Assembly: GCF_964199755.1 (NCBI RefSeq)
Contig: NC_133897.1
Coordinates: forward strand, 18,094,492 to 18,158,491
Direction: 5' to 3'
DNA from: Larus michahellis
Taxonomy: Eukaryota > Chordata > Aves > Charadriiformes > Laridae
DNA: 64,000 nt
Positions 1-12,700 of this stretch are shown in pieces. The translations under genes and the position numbers were made by a program. The notes under the pieces were generated by a model. It searched no databases. It had not been told where the DNA came from and was given only the letters and a program-made list of their open reading frames with translations. Numbering within the stretch: position 1 is the first letter of the stretch; the number at the start of each line of letters is the position of its first letter.

Positions 1-3000
1 TGACGTGCAGCTCTATCACTAAGCCCCTTTGATTTTTTAGTAAATCCTTATCCCTGACCCATCCCAGCTGGTGACCATAGGCTCCCGTGAGCTGCCTGGG
101 CTGGACTGAGGTGAGACACAAGATGAAGAGCAATTGCTCAGCTACGCTGGCTCAAGACAATGAAGGACTTTATGTGCCATTCAGTTACACAAAGCCAGGA
201 TCCTGGAGTCTTTTCTAAAGACCTGGCATTTAGCCCATCTGTCACACAGTTTCAGGACCTATTGGAAAGCCCAGCCCAGCACCGTGATGAGACATTCTTT
301 AGATAAAACAAGACATTTAGAAAAATGGAACTGAAAATTTAATAGAATAGGAAAAGTTGCAGAGGTTTGGAAAAGTTCCATCTGCTTCATGGTCTTTTCT
401 AAATTTTCGTACAGCTCTGCACTGCCCTGTTAGCCAGATTCAGAAGCAGAAAAACCTCCCTAAAAAGGCTGATTAATTACCAGGAATCTCACAAAGAAAT
501 CTGTTCTTTCCCAGTCAATTTCCAGGCAGTAAAAGTAGATTTTTAAATTTAGTTAGAAATTTACCTAAATTTATTGCAAGCTATGCCTAATTTTGCTTCC
601 CCTTTGAACAAAATTATTTCCTTCCTTAGAGTAGCGCTTGCCTGTACTCAAGACTAGACAGATAGGACAGTTTCAGCTGAGTCTTGGAATTCATTCAAAG
701 TTGATGTGAAATACCAAAAATGTAGATAAACAGAGACTAAAAGAATTAAAGAGCTAATGCTCTTTGCAAGGAAGCGGCTCCACGTTGCAGCCAAAAACTC
801 TGAGGTTCCCCCATCCCTTCTGGTTATGCAATCTGGTTTGAAGAAACAGCCACAGGCTTGGAAGGAGACGGTTCAAATAAAGCAGCTTTCCACTTACAGG
901 TGTTAGTTCTTCCTGTTCGTGTTTTGCATTCTCATTACTCAGAGGAAAAGATGAATGTTCCTGCTGGAGAAACCAAAAGCCCAGGTAGTGCCAAATCCTG
1001 TCCCAGCAGGATGTGGAGCAGGTGTCCCCCAGGTGAGTGCAGGATTCCTGGGTAGGGGCAACCAGGGGGAAGCAGCAGGAGACCCCACCGCTGGGCAGTA
1101 GCAAGTCAACACCTTCACCTCTCATACACAGCTGATAGTATTCCTTATCCATTTCCACCCTGACTGTCCAGGTTCAAATATTTCCATCCTGGATAGCCCG
1201 AGTATCCCTTGGAAAACCTAATCCATGTACCTGGTCTATGTACCCTGCTAGCTCGGCACCTCAGTAATTCCTTAGAGCAGTGAGCTCCATGAGGCCGAGT
1301 ATCACTTTTGTACTGAAGTGTTTCCCTTGTTCGTCTTATGGTTGTTGCCCTGTAGTTTAATTGTGTCATTGGTCTAATGCAAAGAAGCAAAATGGGAATG
1401 AACCAAGGAGGGCTCTCAGATGGTCTCCTCTACAAACTCAGACTGGTCACCTTTTTCTCTCGTCCTCTTTTTTTCCTTTTCATTTGCTATCAGAAAAGGT
1501 GAAAGCTCACCTGTTCTTTCATCCTCTGCTCACGTTTATAAATGGCGCTTATCATAATACTTTGTGAAGTGACTATTCCCATAGTCCCTTTTTCCCCCCA
1601 CAATTGCTTTCTCAGAGGTACATTATACATTCAGGGAATTCAATTACCTTTTTCCTGACTGCCAGTTACAGCACTTGTAAAACCGAGTTGTAAAGGGGCA
1701 CTCTCCAGCCACTGAGCTTCACCCATTTTCGGCGGTGTCATGGACCAAGAACACCATTGCAGGCAGCTCGTGCAGCCGCACGGGGAGAGCAGTGAAGGGA
1801 GTGCGGGGCCAGGGTAGGACAGGTCCGTCCACACCAACTTATCAGCTGGGAACAGCTGGCTGAGATGAGGAAGTGCTATACATTCAAAAAATGCTCTAAG
1901 GGGAACATTTCATCCCAGATCCCTGTTTACTGATGGTTTACTTCAATCTTTTGCTGACATTACCTCTCTTTTACCTAGCAAATCATTTAATGAATGGATC
2001 TTTCCCATGTGTAGCCCCATCAGCTCATTACACGGCATATACCTCAGTTAAGTTTATCCAACCTTCCCTTCCGGTCCCATTTGTACTGATACTGTCCTTC
2101 TTGGAATAACAATTATTAAACCACTTGGTGCCTTTCATGGTTAATTATTTCCTTTCCTTAACACAGCCTGCCTTCTAACTGTAGGCTACGTCTCGAACAC
2201 ACCTCAGCATCCCCGTTTTCATGTCCTATGACAAATAATGTTGAAAAGTCCTTATTATGGAATTATGGAACTCTGTCGCATACATTGCTTCTGCAAAGTT
2301 TCATCATCTAGCAATTTTTAATGACCGCTATAATAACACTTTCTGTCTCTTTGATGTGCCTTTCATGCATTTAACGATGGTAAATTTCCTTGGTTTTTTT
2401 ATGTTTCTCACAAGTTAGCAGATTACTCGACTAAGGTTCCTGTCATATGACTCAAGGAAGTAGGAGAATCATATTAAAGAAATAACTGCTATGAAACATA
2501 CAAAATGTTCCATGTGTTCTTTGGCCTATGTTTCATTATTTCATTATTTTGTTATTTCATTATTTCATTATTTTTACATATCAGGTACTGTTAAAAACCA
2601 ACCTGTTTTTACCTACCTCCACCAAAAAAAATATCACTCTCTCAAAAATTCTCTACCATGTACAGTTTTTCTCTACTTCAGCTCCAAATATTGCAAAGAA
2701 AGAACCTAATCCTGTCTTAATTTATCTCTGTGTGATACAGGGCAACAGAACATTCCTTAATTTAATAGAATAATATCGATAAGTACCGAGATGGTGTACC
2801 TATTTTGCAAAGTTATGCCTAAGGCTTTGTTCCATTTTAGTTAGATAAAGTGTATTACACACTAATATGCTTAAACCAACAGCCCCTGTTTACATTTCCA
2901 AGCTGTAGGGAAGGAACTTTAGTAGTGGAGAGCACGTTTTTATAACTGCAGTCGTGTTAGTCCCAGAGACACACACAGCACACTTCAACTAATGCAGAAA

Positions 3001-6000
3001 CTTGTGTAGATGTGAACCAAGTGAACGTTACTGCACAAACGCCAACGCCAGTCTTGCTCTGTGTCGTAGGAATAACAGGCCAATCTCTCACTCACTGGCA
3101 AATATATAGTCCACAATGGGAAAAGAAGATACACCTGTCAACCCATTATAGTCCAAAAGTTACTTAGAAAAGGCAAAATTGGAATGGGTTTTCCAGCATT
3201 TGGAAATAATTCTAGATTCTGCTCTAAATTAGCTAGGATGACATGCATATGTTTACTTGCCACTCTGCATCTTACCTCTTCGCCTACTGTGTGCTAACAT
3301 TAGGCTTTCTTCTGCAGGAGCTTCATTTATCACATAAGCCAAGAGGTAATAAGAGAGAGAAAAAAAAAAAAGTCCATATAGTCTGTAGCTTCTTCAGCAA
3401 GACTTCAAGAGACATTATTCCTCATTACCTTTACGAAGAAGAACTTAATGGTATGCTATATCCTTCCCAGGGGATAATCCCATGCCAAGGGCAAAGCCGA
3501 AGGCTGCGGAATATCACACCCACCTCTACTTCTCTGAACAGCAACCACATGTACCAGCACTTTTCAAACAGGAGGTGCCTGACAAATGCTCTTCTCACCA
3601 TTCCATTTCTTCAGCTTCTTCATGTCAGCGTTCCCAAATACGAATTTCAGCTAAAGAGTCTCCCAATAGCTACTTCACCTGGCTCCAGGCATTCTCTTAG
3701 AAGGTGTTAAGCAGCTTTCGGTGACAGAATCTTTCTGTCAATGGATTTTTTTCAGTTTTTATTTCACAGCCCAGTGGGGGGGGAAAAAAAAAAAAAGATG
3801 TACTGCACAAAAGGCAACGGGACAGGTCAACACCCCAGCAGAAAATTCAGCTTTCTTTCCTGAGAGCAGTGAGCTCCAAGAGGTGTCACGTACTGCAGAG
3901 GTCATTGTAAAGGAAGGAGAAATCTGGCAGCCAGTGCTTGCAGTCATTCTCCACAGGCAAGGGGATGTCTGCTCTTCAAAGGAGGGAGTTGTTTGTAAAG
4001 AATCCTGCTAATGACACCTAAGATAATCAGTGCAAACAGGTCTTTCTACTTCTGGGCTCCATGCCATCTGCTCATTCAGAGGTCGGATAGCTGAAGGCGG
4101 CGCACTCGAGGGCTTTGCTGTTTTGGGAGGTTCAGGTGGGAATATACCTCGGGGATGGGAGGGTTTGTGCTTAGGGAGAATGATCCAACCTCTCATTTGA
4201 AAAGCATGAATTTAGCAAACCTGGACTCTTTGTGGTGCTGTATGTGAAGCAATGACTGGCTCCAGCCCTGAATTTCTGCGGAAGTTTCCCCTCAGACCTT
4301 TCTCAATGAGCGCTTGCCTGTGTGATAATGAGGTGAAAACTGGATGATGGTCCATTTCTGCTGCTGAACTCGTAAAGGCCCAGTGCAATGGGGTCCTGAC
4401 CTGCTTGGTTGGTGTTTCCACAATACGCATTCCTAAAAACAGCCTCCCTTGTCCATGTCCAGTGAGCTAGGTGCTGCACAGATTAGTCACCATCTCTCAG
4501 CAGTACTGCATGGTTGTGTGTCTCCAGGGACCGTATTGCCTGCTGATGTTCAGAGCCACCGGCTGGTGTCTCCTCTCACTTCATTGCCATTCATCTGTTA
4601 CTGTTTCCTGCTAAATGGTGTGTCTGTGCTACAGAGTTTGAGCACTGTTGGTGGTCTCACTTCCAAGAACTGTATTTGGGCACTGGAATAAAGGCGCACA
4701 AGACTGACCAGGGATGCTGGTTGCAAGACGCTTAAGCCTCTGGTTTCAGGCTCTTTAGGCTGAGGAACTTTGTTTTCAGAGTCAGTAGAGCGTTTTGGAG
4801 CAAACCATGCATGAATCAAATTCCCAATCATGGAGTATAAAACATTCAAGACATAGTGATATCAAGAAAAGCAAAAGAATATCTTTGTTAAGATCTGTTT
4901 TTTAGGCCTGACTACCAAAATCATTCGGGGGGGAGGAGGGGAGAAAAAAAAAAAAAAGCAGCATAGCTGCTCCTTGGACCTTCTGGAAGTGTTTTACTGG
5001 TGAGAGCAATTCCAGACTCCGGGCTACATCAGAAAATCCTGGCCCTTCAACTAAGCTAATTGACTTAGTATTTTGGCAATGTGTTTACTCCCCCCTTCCC
5101 CTCTTTTACTACCTTTTCTATTTCAATGCTGTAAAACCCAACTAGCTTCTAAAAAACAAATTCACTTTTTTTTTTTTTTCCAGTGTTTGTTAGACCTTCT
5201 CCACCTAGTTAATGACTGGCTGGAACAGCAGCAAGGCCAGGAATGCTTCATGCTCTGGGCACTCGCTAATTGGGTTGTTAGCAGAGTAGAGAGACAGGAG
5301 GAGATGGGGAAAAGCGCTGCTATTATAAGCCAGGGAGTGCAAAGAAAAAGAAAGTGAAATAAATATAGAACTGTTATGTTAGGGAAATTATGGTTCTTAA
5401 CGCCCTATTTTTCTAAAAAAACAGCTCCCTGGGGACGTCTTTGCAAGCACTAAAAACAAAATAGGCCAGAATATATAACAGGCTTTATTTTTTTTGACAG
5501 ACTCAGAAAAAAAGATACATTTCCTTTTATAAAATAAATTGTCAGCCCTAACCCTCCTGCCACTCGGTGCTGGCGGAGGCTGAGGCCGTGGAGAGCCAAG
5601 TACAGTGTCCGGGCTCAGTTTGGGTTAAGGAGGAAGGCTGAGCAGCAGAGCCCTTACAGACAGAGGGCCAACATCAGGTTGTCCGTATGCTCTTGTCTGT
5701 TGTTCTTGCAGGTTGAGTGACACCATGCAGGGTCCAGCCTGTGCTCCAAAGACTCGGTAGGTTCTTGCAGACAAAGGAGCTGTGCCCCTGCATGCAAGCC
5801 AGGGCTGTGGCAGCATCTGCGCGTGCAGTTGCAGAAGAGGTTTAAGCTCTTTGGGAAAGGGTCTACAAGAGCCAGTGAAGCAGCAAGAGCAGGGGACAGC
5901 TGAGACGGGTGCGGATCCCCTGTATTTGCAAGCTGCCCGTGCAGCCACTGTGAGACCCCATCAGCTGCAAGTAGGTGCCGTGGACTCTCCGCTGGCACTG

Positions 6001-6320
6001 CTGGGGACACGCCAGACGTGTAAAACTTCAGGAGTGAGACAGGGGCGACAGATTACTCCATGCCACAAGAAGCACACAGCACCAGGGCACTGCGGAGCCA
6101 CCGAAACCTCCTGCCCACTGTACCCCACAAGCTGGGGCCCTTCACCCCAAGGGAGCCAGCCCTGGGGCAAGCAACACATGGCCACCAAAGGAAAGGCTTC
6201 ATCCCCTCCCTCTCCTCCTCATCACCTGGGGTCAGTGGAGCAGTGGGGACTGGGATTTGTCTGGTCCCACCCACTCATCCCTGCCTTCCCAGAGGAGCTG
6301 TGTGATGGGATTTGTACGCA
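1..6320. other. Non-coding DNA without a recognised gene
   Basis: Mixed AT-rich and neutral sequence with A and T homopolymers (for example near 3360, 3785, 4945 and 5167) and the TTTCATTA repeat. Short open frames, the longest of 193 codons at 5782-6363, show no recognisable domain and are not supported as genes. Confidence 0.7.
2531..2575. repeat. TTTCATTA octanucleotide repeat
   Basis: Four near-perfect TTTCATTA units with one TTTTGTTA interruption. AT-rich simple repeat in non-coding DNA; it generates short Phe/His/Tyr-rich open frames of no significance. Confidence 0.85.
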
Positions 6321-6706
6321 TATGTCTATAGGCTTGTGTGTCTATAGGCTCGTGTGTCCGTAGACACTGTATCTGTAGGTTCACGTGTCTATAGATTCAT
6401 GTCTACAGGCACGTGTGTTGCCGCGATTGAGACAGTGTGTCTATAGGTTCATGTCTATAGGCACGTGTATCTATAAGCTTCTGTGTCTATAGCCTCATGT
6501 GTCTACAGGCACATGTGTCTATAGGCACATATGTCTATAGGCTCATGTGTCTATAGGCATGTGTATCTATCTATAGGCTCATGTCTATAGGCTCATGTCT
6601 ACACGCTCATGTGTCTAGGCTCATGTGTCTATAGGCTCATGTGTCTATAGGGTCATGTGTCTATAGACGCGTGTGTCTGTAGGCTCGTGGGTCTATAGGC
6701 TTATGC
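6321..6706. repeat. Degenerate 16-bp minisatellite (GTGTCTATAGGCTCAT-like)
   Basis: About 24 imperfect copies of a 16-bp unit of the form TGTGTCTATAGGCTCA with substitutions and short indels. About 15 copies keep the palindromic hexamer CTATAG, and three CACGTG E-box hexamers arise at unit junctions in the left half. An interruption near 6417-6434 splits the array. No coding role. Confidence 0.92.
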
Positions 6707-9700
6707 GTGTTTATTGCCAGCCCTCCCCGGCCCCTCTACGAGGTGTGAATTTCACCTCAGGTGAATTATTTCTCCGGGGATTACATAACAAAGTGATTGT
6801 GAAAATACCATGGTCTGTGTTATAGAAACTTAACAGAGCCCCTGGAGTCTTTAAATTAAAACATTGCACTCAAGTGCTTTTTGCCATGTATCTCCTCCTA
6901 CACACAGCTCATTCTAGTCTGAAAAATAAAAAGGCAGGACAGCTTCCTACAGGCTTTCAAAGAGAAGATCCTACCCTAATTAACTATAATCTTGTTCAGA
7001 CGGCATTTTCCTTCAAGATTCAAAGACTAGCAGGGGGCTGGGGCTAGGCAGAAAAGGAGATTATTAAAACTTTAATAACATGAGCCTTTGAACCTTCCCA
7101 AATTCTTTACAATTTTCTCACATCTCTAACCCAGATGTCTGCATTTAAAAACCGTGCCAAAAAACATGAACTTTTTGTTTACGCTTTTATATCTTTCAAT
7201 GAACAGCCTCTTTTAAAATGATAGGAAACATCATGCTTGCAGCTCGCAAAGCAGGATGACAAGGCTAAAGATTAAAAAAAAAAAAAAAAAGAAAAGTAAA
7301 ATAAAAAGACAAAGAGGGTTTCGCAGGCGCTGTTTCCAGAAGGTGAAGCCATTCCGGGAGGCACGGGCAATGCCTCCACAACGCTCCAGGCGGAGTTGGA
7401 ACCGGGTAAGAAATGGTTTTCCTGTTCAGTAAACAATTTTAAGAGTTCAAAAATGTTCTCATGCAGCATCAGAGCATAGCTGAGACCTTGGGAATTCTTT
7501 CTGAAAGAAAAAAAAAACGAAAAACAAAAAAAATACACCTCTACATGCGCCTGTAAAAAAGTGCTCGTACAACTTAGCGCAGAGCAACAAGGTCTCCTGT
7601 GACTGAGACATTTCACCAGAGCCATGGTAAGCCCTGAGACGTGATATGGGCAAGTTTCCTTCTCCATGAGACTTTTATTGCTTATCGGGGGAGGAACAGC
7701 TTCAACAGCAGAGCTGGGAAGAGGCACATCCAGCGGCCTCATCATGAAGGACCAGGGCCACATCCCTGTCCCACCAGGGAACGATCACACCCACTCCGTC
7801 AGCAGTGTTGCTGCAGAATGACTTCTGTCCGGACTGGATCTGAGATATTTCCCTGAGTAGAATTTAGTCAAAATTGGCAAGCTGCCATCCAAAAGCTCTT
7901 GATACAAGGAATAAAAAAGCCCTTCTGTCCAAATGCTCCCCACCAGCTCTAATTGTGGTTCAAGGGAAGGACCAGACTCTCACTCCAGCTGTAAGGTTCC
8001 AAACCTGACCTAACGCTGCAATATCTCTCCAAACCTTATAACAGAAGAATAAAAATGGCAGCTACCCTGGCAGGCACTGCGCTCCCAGCTTTTCCAGAAG
8101 CTTAGGAGGGAAAAAACCCTTTCCTTTATGCAAGGATTGCCCTGGGATCCACTAGCCAACAAGTTCAAGTCATCATAACCACTCCAGCTTTTGAAAATGA
8201 GTGGTTGTTCAAACACATGTATTTGTTATGACTTGCTTCCCGATCCCACAGTAAGAGCAAGGGAATGAGCTAATCAACAGCCAAAAATTCAAGGAAGTCT
8301 CTTAACACCATTAGAGCCCTGCTGTTGGTACTACCTTCTGGTCTGGCTCCAGGTGACCAGGGTCTGCAGGGCTTTGCTGAGAACACAGCCAATGCCTTCA
8401 AACCTGGAAATCGCCTTTTCTTTGGGCTGGAGATGGAAGTAGGAGTGAGGACTATGAAACGGGCTCTAAGGACACATCAGGCTGTCCATCCTTCCTGCTT
8501 CCCCATGCCCACGGTGGGATGAGCACAGACAGGCACCCTCCACACTCCCACTGGTCACCATGCTGCTTCTGTCAGAAACATTTATTGCTTCATCTTCCAC
8601 TCCTGTTTCTTGTCGGTTTAGGGACAACGTTTTTAAAAGCTAAAGGTCCCTAACGAAAGGACTCCTTGGCAGAGCACATGCCCTGCAGACACAGCTTAAT
8701 GACATTTTTGGCCCAGGGAGAGCTGAAAAAGGCAGAACTCAGCAACACTCCTGAGAACAAAACTTCAAATGGGCTTCAAAAGGACCCTGCCCACTTCCAG
8801 ACAAACTGCAGGTTCATATGTCTCCAGATTGATGGTATTTAACCTTTCCTCCCTAATGATAATTTCCCAGTTGTCTCTTTAAACTTATACAAAGGAGGGA
8901 AATTGATTCTTTTAACTGTTTCCTTCAGAATATGATTGGTAAAAAATATCCACCGATTACCTGTAAAAATACCCTTTCATGCTTTCTATGCCAGATAAAC
9001 CAAGCACACTCAGGCTAATCAATACACTTGAGCATGATCAACGTGGGGAAAAAAAGGACACAAGTACTAACTATGTCCTTTCTAATTTCTCTAAGCAGCT
9101 ATTATTGAATTGCACATGTACCAGCAACCAGCACTGCAGCAGGGTTTGGAAAGAAAAGTGTTGTGACTCACGTCTTTTTACGTCTGGACCATTCCGAGTA
9201 CAAATCCCAACATGCAACGCAGTAACTCATGGGTGCCAGCTCTAATGCGGAAACACATTTACTAAAACAATGTCATTGCACTCACCCAGCTACACCCAGC
9301 ATCCCCGGACCCTGCAGCTCAACTCCTGGCTTCACTGCGCTGACCCCAAATTCCCCTCCTCAAAGGAGGGGCGATAGCACTTCTCTCCTTACGGCAGGTC
9401 TACAAGGATAAAGAAGTTCAAGATCCTGGTGAAGTGTCCAGTTGCCACAGTGATGGGGCTGTATATGGCCCCAAGAGATCATTCTTTCTTTCACGTGCAA
9501 GACAAAATATGTTGAGAACCGCAGAACCACACAGGAGGTTACGGCCGATGAAACAGTGCTTTATTTATCAGTTTATGGCAGGGCTGCCGGCAGTGCAGAG
9601 CCAGGTAGATGGTGCACACGAGGTGCGGGGTCCTCGCCGCCTATGGCGGTGGCTGCCGGGGTCGGTGACAGAGGCAGTGTTAAGGTGACCAGAATGATGT

Positions 9701-12700
9701 TTGAATTGGAGACAGCCTGTGAATCAGAGGTGGCCCTTGAGGACAGCAGGGACGTCAGTGTTTGCTCCTGCCATAGCTTCTCCCTTTCCTTTTCACCCCC
9801 TGCAGCTCCTCTGAATCAAAAGGAGGGAGAAAATACCTCTGTGCCCATGACAGGGACACCAGTCCTTGCCGTCGGCAAGGGAGGTGAAAGGCTGGGAAGG
9901 CCACAGCAGGAGGATTCAGCCAAGAGCAGGAGCAGAGCGTTGCAGCAGCCCCTTGTGCAGCCCCTCTGGGGGTCAGTGGCCACCCAGCAGCCCGGGAGCC
10001 TGCGCGCTCTCCTGGACCCCCATCCCACAGGGCGGAAGGATGGAGCTGGGCAACACCCTGCAGAGGAGCACAAGATAAAGCACATTTCCATGCACCCACC
10101 CAGACAACAGGAGCACTGACAGGCCTTAAAGCATGCGGGTTTTGTTTTGGATTTACTGAAGGTAAGCAACTGCCCAAGAAGCATTGCTGGAAAGGTGTCA
10201 CTTGGCTCCTGTGGCTCTGGGGACATTACATCTGCTTAAACGAATTCATGGCTGGTGGAGAAAGAAAGGTTTTTCCTTTTATTCTTTTTTTCTTTTTTAA
10301 TTTTTTTTTTATGTTGCTGCTGGATATTACTCAACTCGGTGCTGAATTCCTTACCTCTGGCTTTCACTTTAAGTGCCTCTTCCAGGCAACCTCCCAGAAA
10401 AAGGAAAGCTCATTTCTCAGATAAAATGCATGACCCGCTCGCACCAGCCTACCCCATTTCGGACCATATCCCCCTTAGTGCGAGACATTAAGGCAGGGAC
10501 AGGCAATCCAGTCCAAGATTTATTCTGCTCTAATCAGCGCAGGCTTTGAGAATCTCCTTGTGGATTTGAGCCTGTGTTCAGTAGCTCATTGACTGCTGTT
10601 TTAATACCGAAGCCTTTCCAACCCAGCTGCGGTAATTACCCCCACGGAGCATGAGGAATCTCAGTTATAAACTAGCTGGCAATCTTGCAAGAATATGTCT
10701 CCAAGAGGACTTCAGGATATTTCTTTCTGAAGTTAACCCTGTTAAATCATTCCTAAGCTGTCTTCAAATAAAGAATGAACCTTCAGAGTAACCCTTGCTT
10801 TGGTTTTAAATACTCTCTTTTCCCTGTGAAAGTCCCCTGATCTTTGGAGCCTTCAAATCTCTCAAAGATATTTCAGTTAAATAATCGCTAATGTTCTCCT
10901 GAAATGATGCAAACGTTCAAGAGGAAAGCTTAGGAGAGACATTAAGAGCTGTTAGACTCTAAGTCAAAGCTTAATGCAGCTTCTGCAGAGAATGTGTCCT
11001 GTTATACTCAGCCAGGCAAGATACTTTCACCCAGTTTGTATCAGAGAACCTTTATTGCACAGTAAACGTTACATCAAAGCCTGGGCCAGCAGATCTAAAT
11101 TCAGCTCTTGGCACTCATGTTAGGCCAAAGTTGGTGCAGGTCTACCCCTGGGTAGAAATGGCACTGAGCTGTGGAGCCTCTGCTTTAGCTGCGTAAATCC
11201 AGTCTGGCTCAGAAGTCACTGGGACCCATTTGATGACAACCCAGAAGTAGCTGTGGAAAGGTGTGATGCCTGAAGGACAAGCAGCCAAGTGACAAAAGCC
11301 ATGATATAGCCAATACCCTTCTTGTCATTCAAAGGGGGGGAAGGGATGGGTGGGGAACACAAACCTGAACGATAATCTGAGTCCTGTAGTCCTGAAGGCA
11401 ACTCCCTCTGGCAACCAAGAGATGATGCCACCCAAATCTGTGTTGTTCTTTGTCTGCAGAAAAAGAGCTCTTGGAGGCAAACGCTACTTAGAAATGTGCA
11501 CCAAATGGCAGCCTGCTGGGGGGATGCAGGATGTACAAGGCAAGTAGTGCAGAACTTCCTTCAGCAGTGATTCATACTAATAAGGACTTTTTTAAGCCCC
11601 TTTCACTTTGAACAAGTAACTAAAAGTTGAACAGTGTGTCACCAAATCCCATTGCTGAGCCTGGTCCCTGCATGTAGAGACTTGATTAGACTGGGAAAGA
11701 CCCCCAGGCAGCAAGAAGCTCCATACCTTGACTACTCAACTCATGGAGAACCTCCTTGGCCTGCCTTGAGCCTGCAGTCTGCTGGCACCAGTATTGTGAG
11801 AGACGGGCAGCACCTGGCCCTGCTTGCTTCTCCCATGAAAATTTCTCTTTTGAGAGACCCAGGAAAACAAAAACCTGAGTGTACTGAAGAGCCCGAGTGT
11901 CAGATTGTATTCCCCCAAGGGCAATACAAAGCAAAGAGCGGTATCTGGATTGCTGTTGATGTTGACTGTTAGTCCAGGTCCCAGCGTTGCTCGTCTCTAC
12001 TGGATGAGGGAAAACACAGAGCTGTTGTTCACACCCCTTTCTCTCTCAGAGTGTAGGGAAAATAATGCAGGTATCGTAGACCATCACTGGGGCAGAGGGC
12101 TTCACCGGAGTATTCGTCCGCAGGGTCAGGTCCACCGGCCCCTGTTCGCAGGGACATTTGAAGGGCTTCATGCTTCAGTTATGACCAAGGAGAAATTTCA
12201 TCATGTTAATAGAAAATGGCCTAATAGCTCTCCTCAGCTGGAACAGCACCAAGTAAAATGAAGAACAAATAATAATGTATGGTTGGTTGAAAAATGTCCT
12301 GAAAGGTGATTAAACTCTCTTGCTTTGTGGGGTGTTCAGCAGCAGTTCCCAAAGCTCTGCAGCAGGCTTTGCTGCTGAGACTGAACCAGGGAGATAACTC
12401 ACCAAATCACCCCACTTAATTATCTTGGCCCTCCAGTCGCTTTTTGTCAAAGTCAGGAAGGTTTAATTCAACATGCCAAAAACCCCTTTTTTATGTCAAG
12501 AAACATCTATCCTGACCTGGAGGGATGGTAGGAAGGGGAAGATGTTTTTAAATTTAAAAAAAAAAAAAAAAAGCTCAAAAAAACCCCAACCAACCAGCCC
12601 CACATACACAAAGTGAAATGCCTTCTGTGTGAATTGAGCAGTTCCTACGAGACATTTTGCTGCAGCAAGGGAGCTGGGTAATCTTTAATAAGGGAATTCT

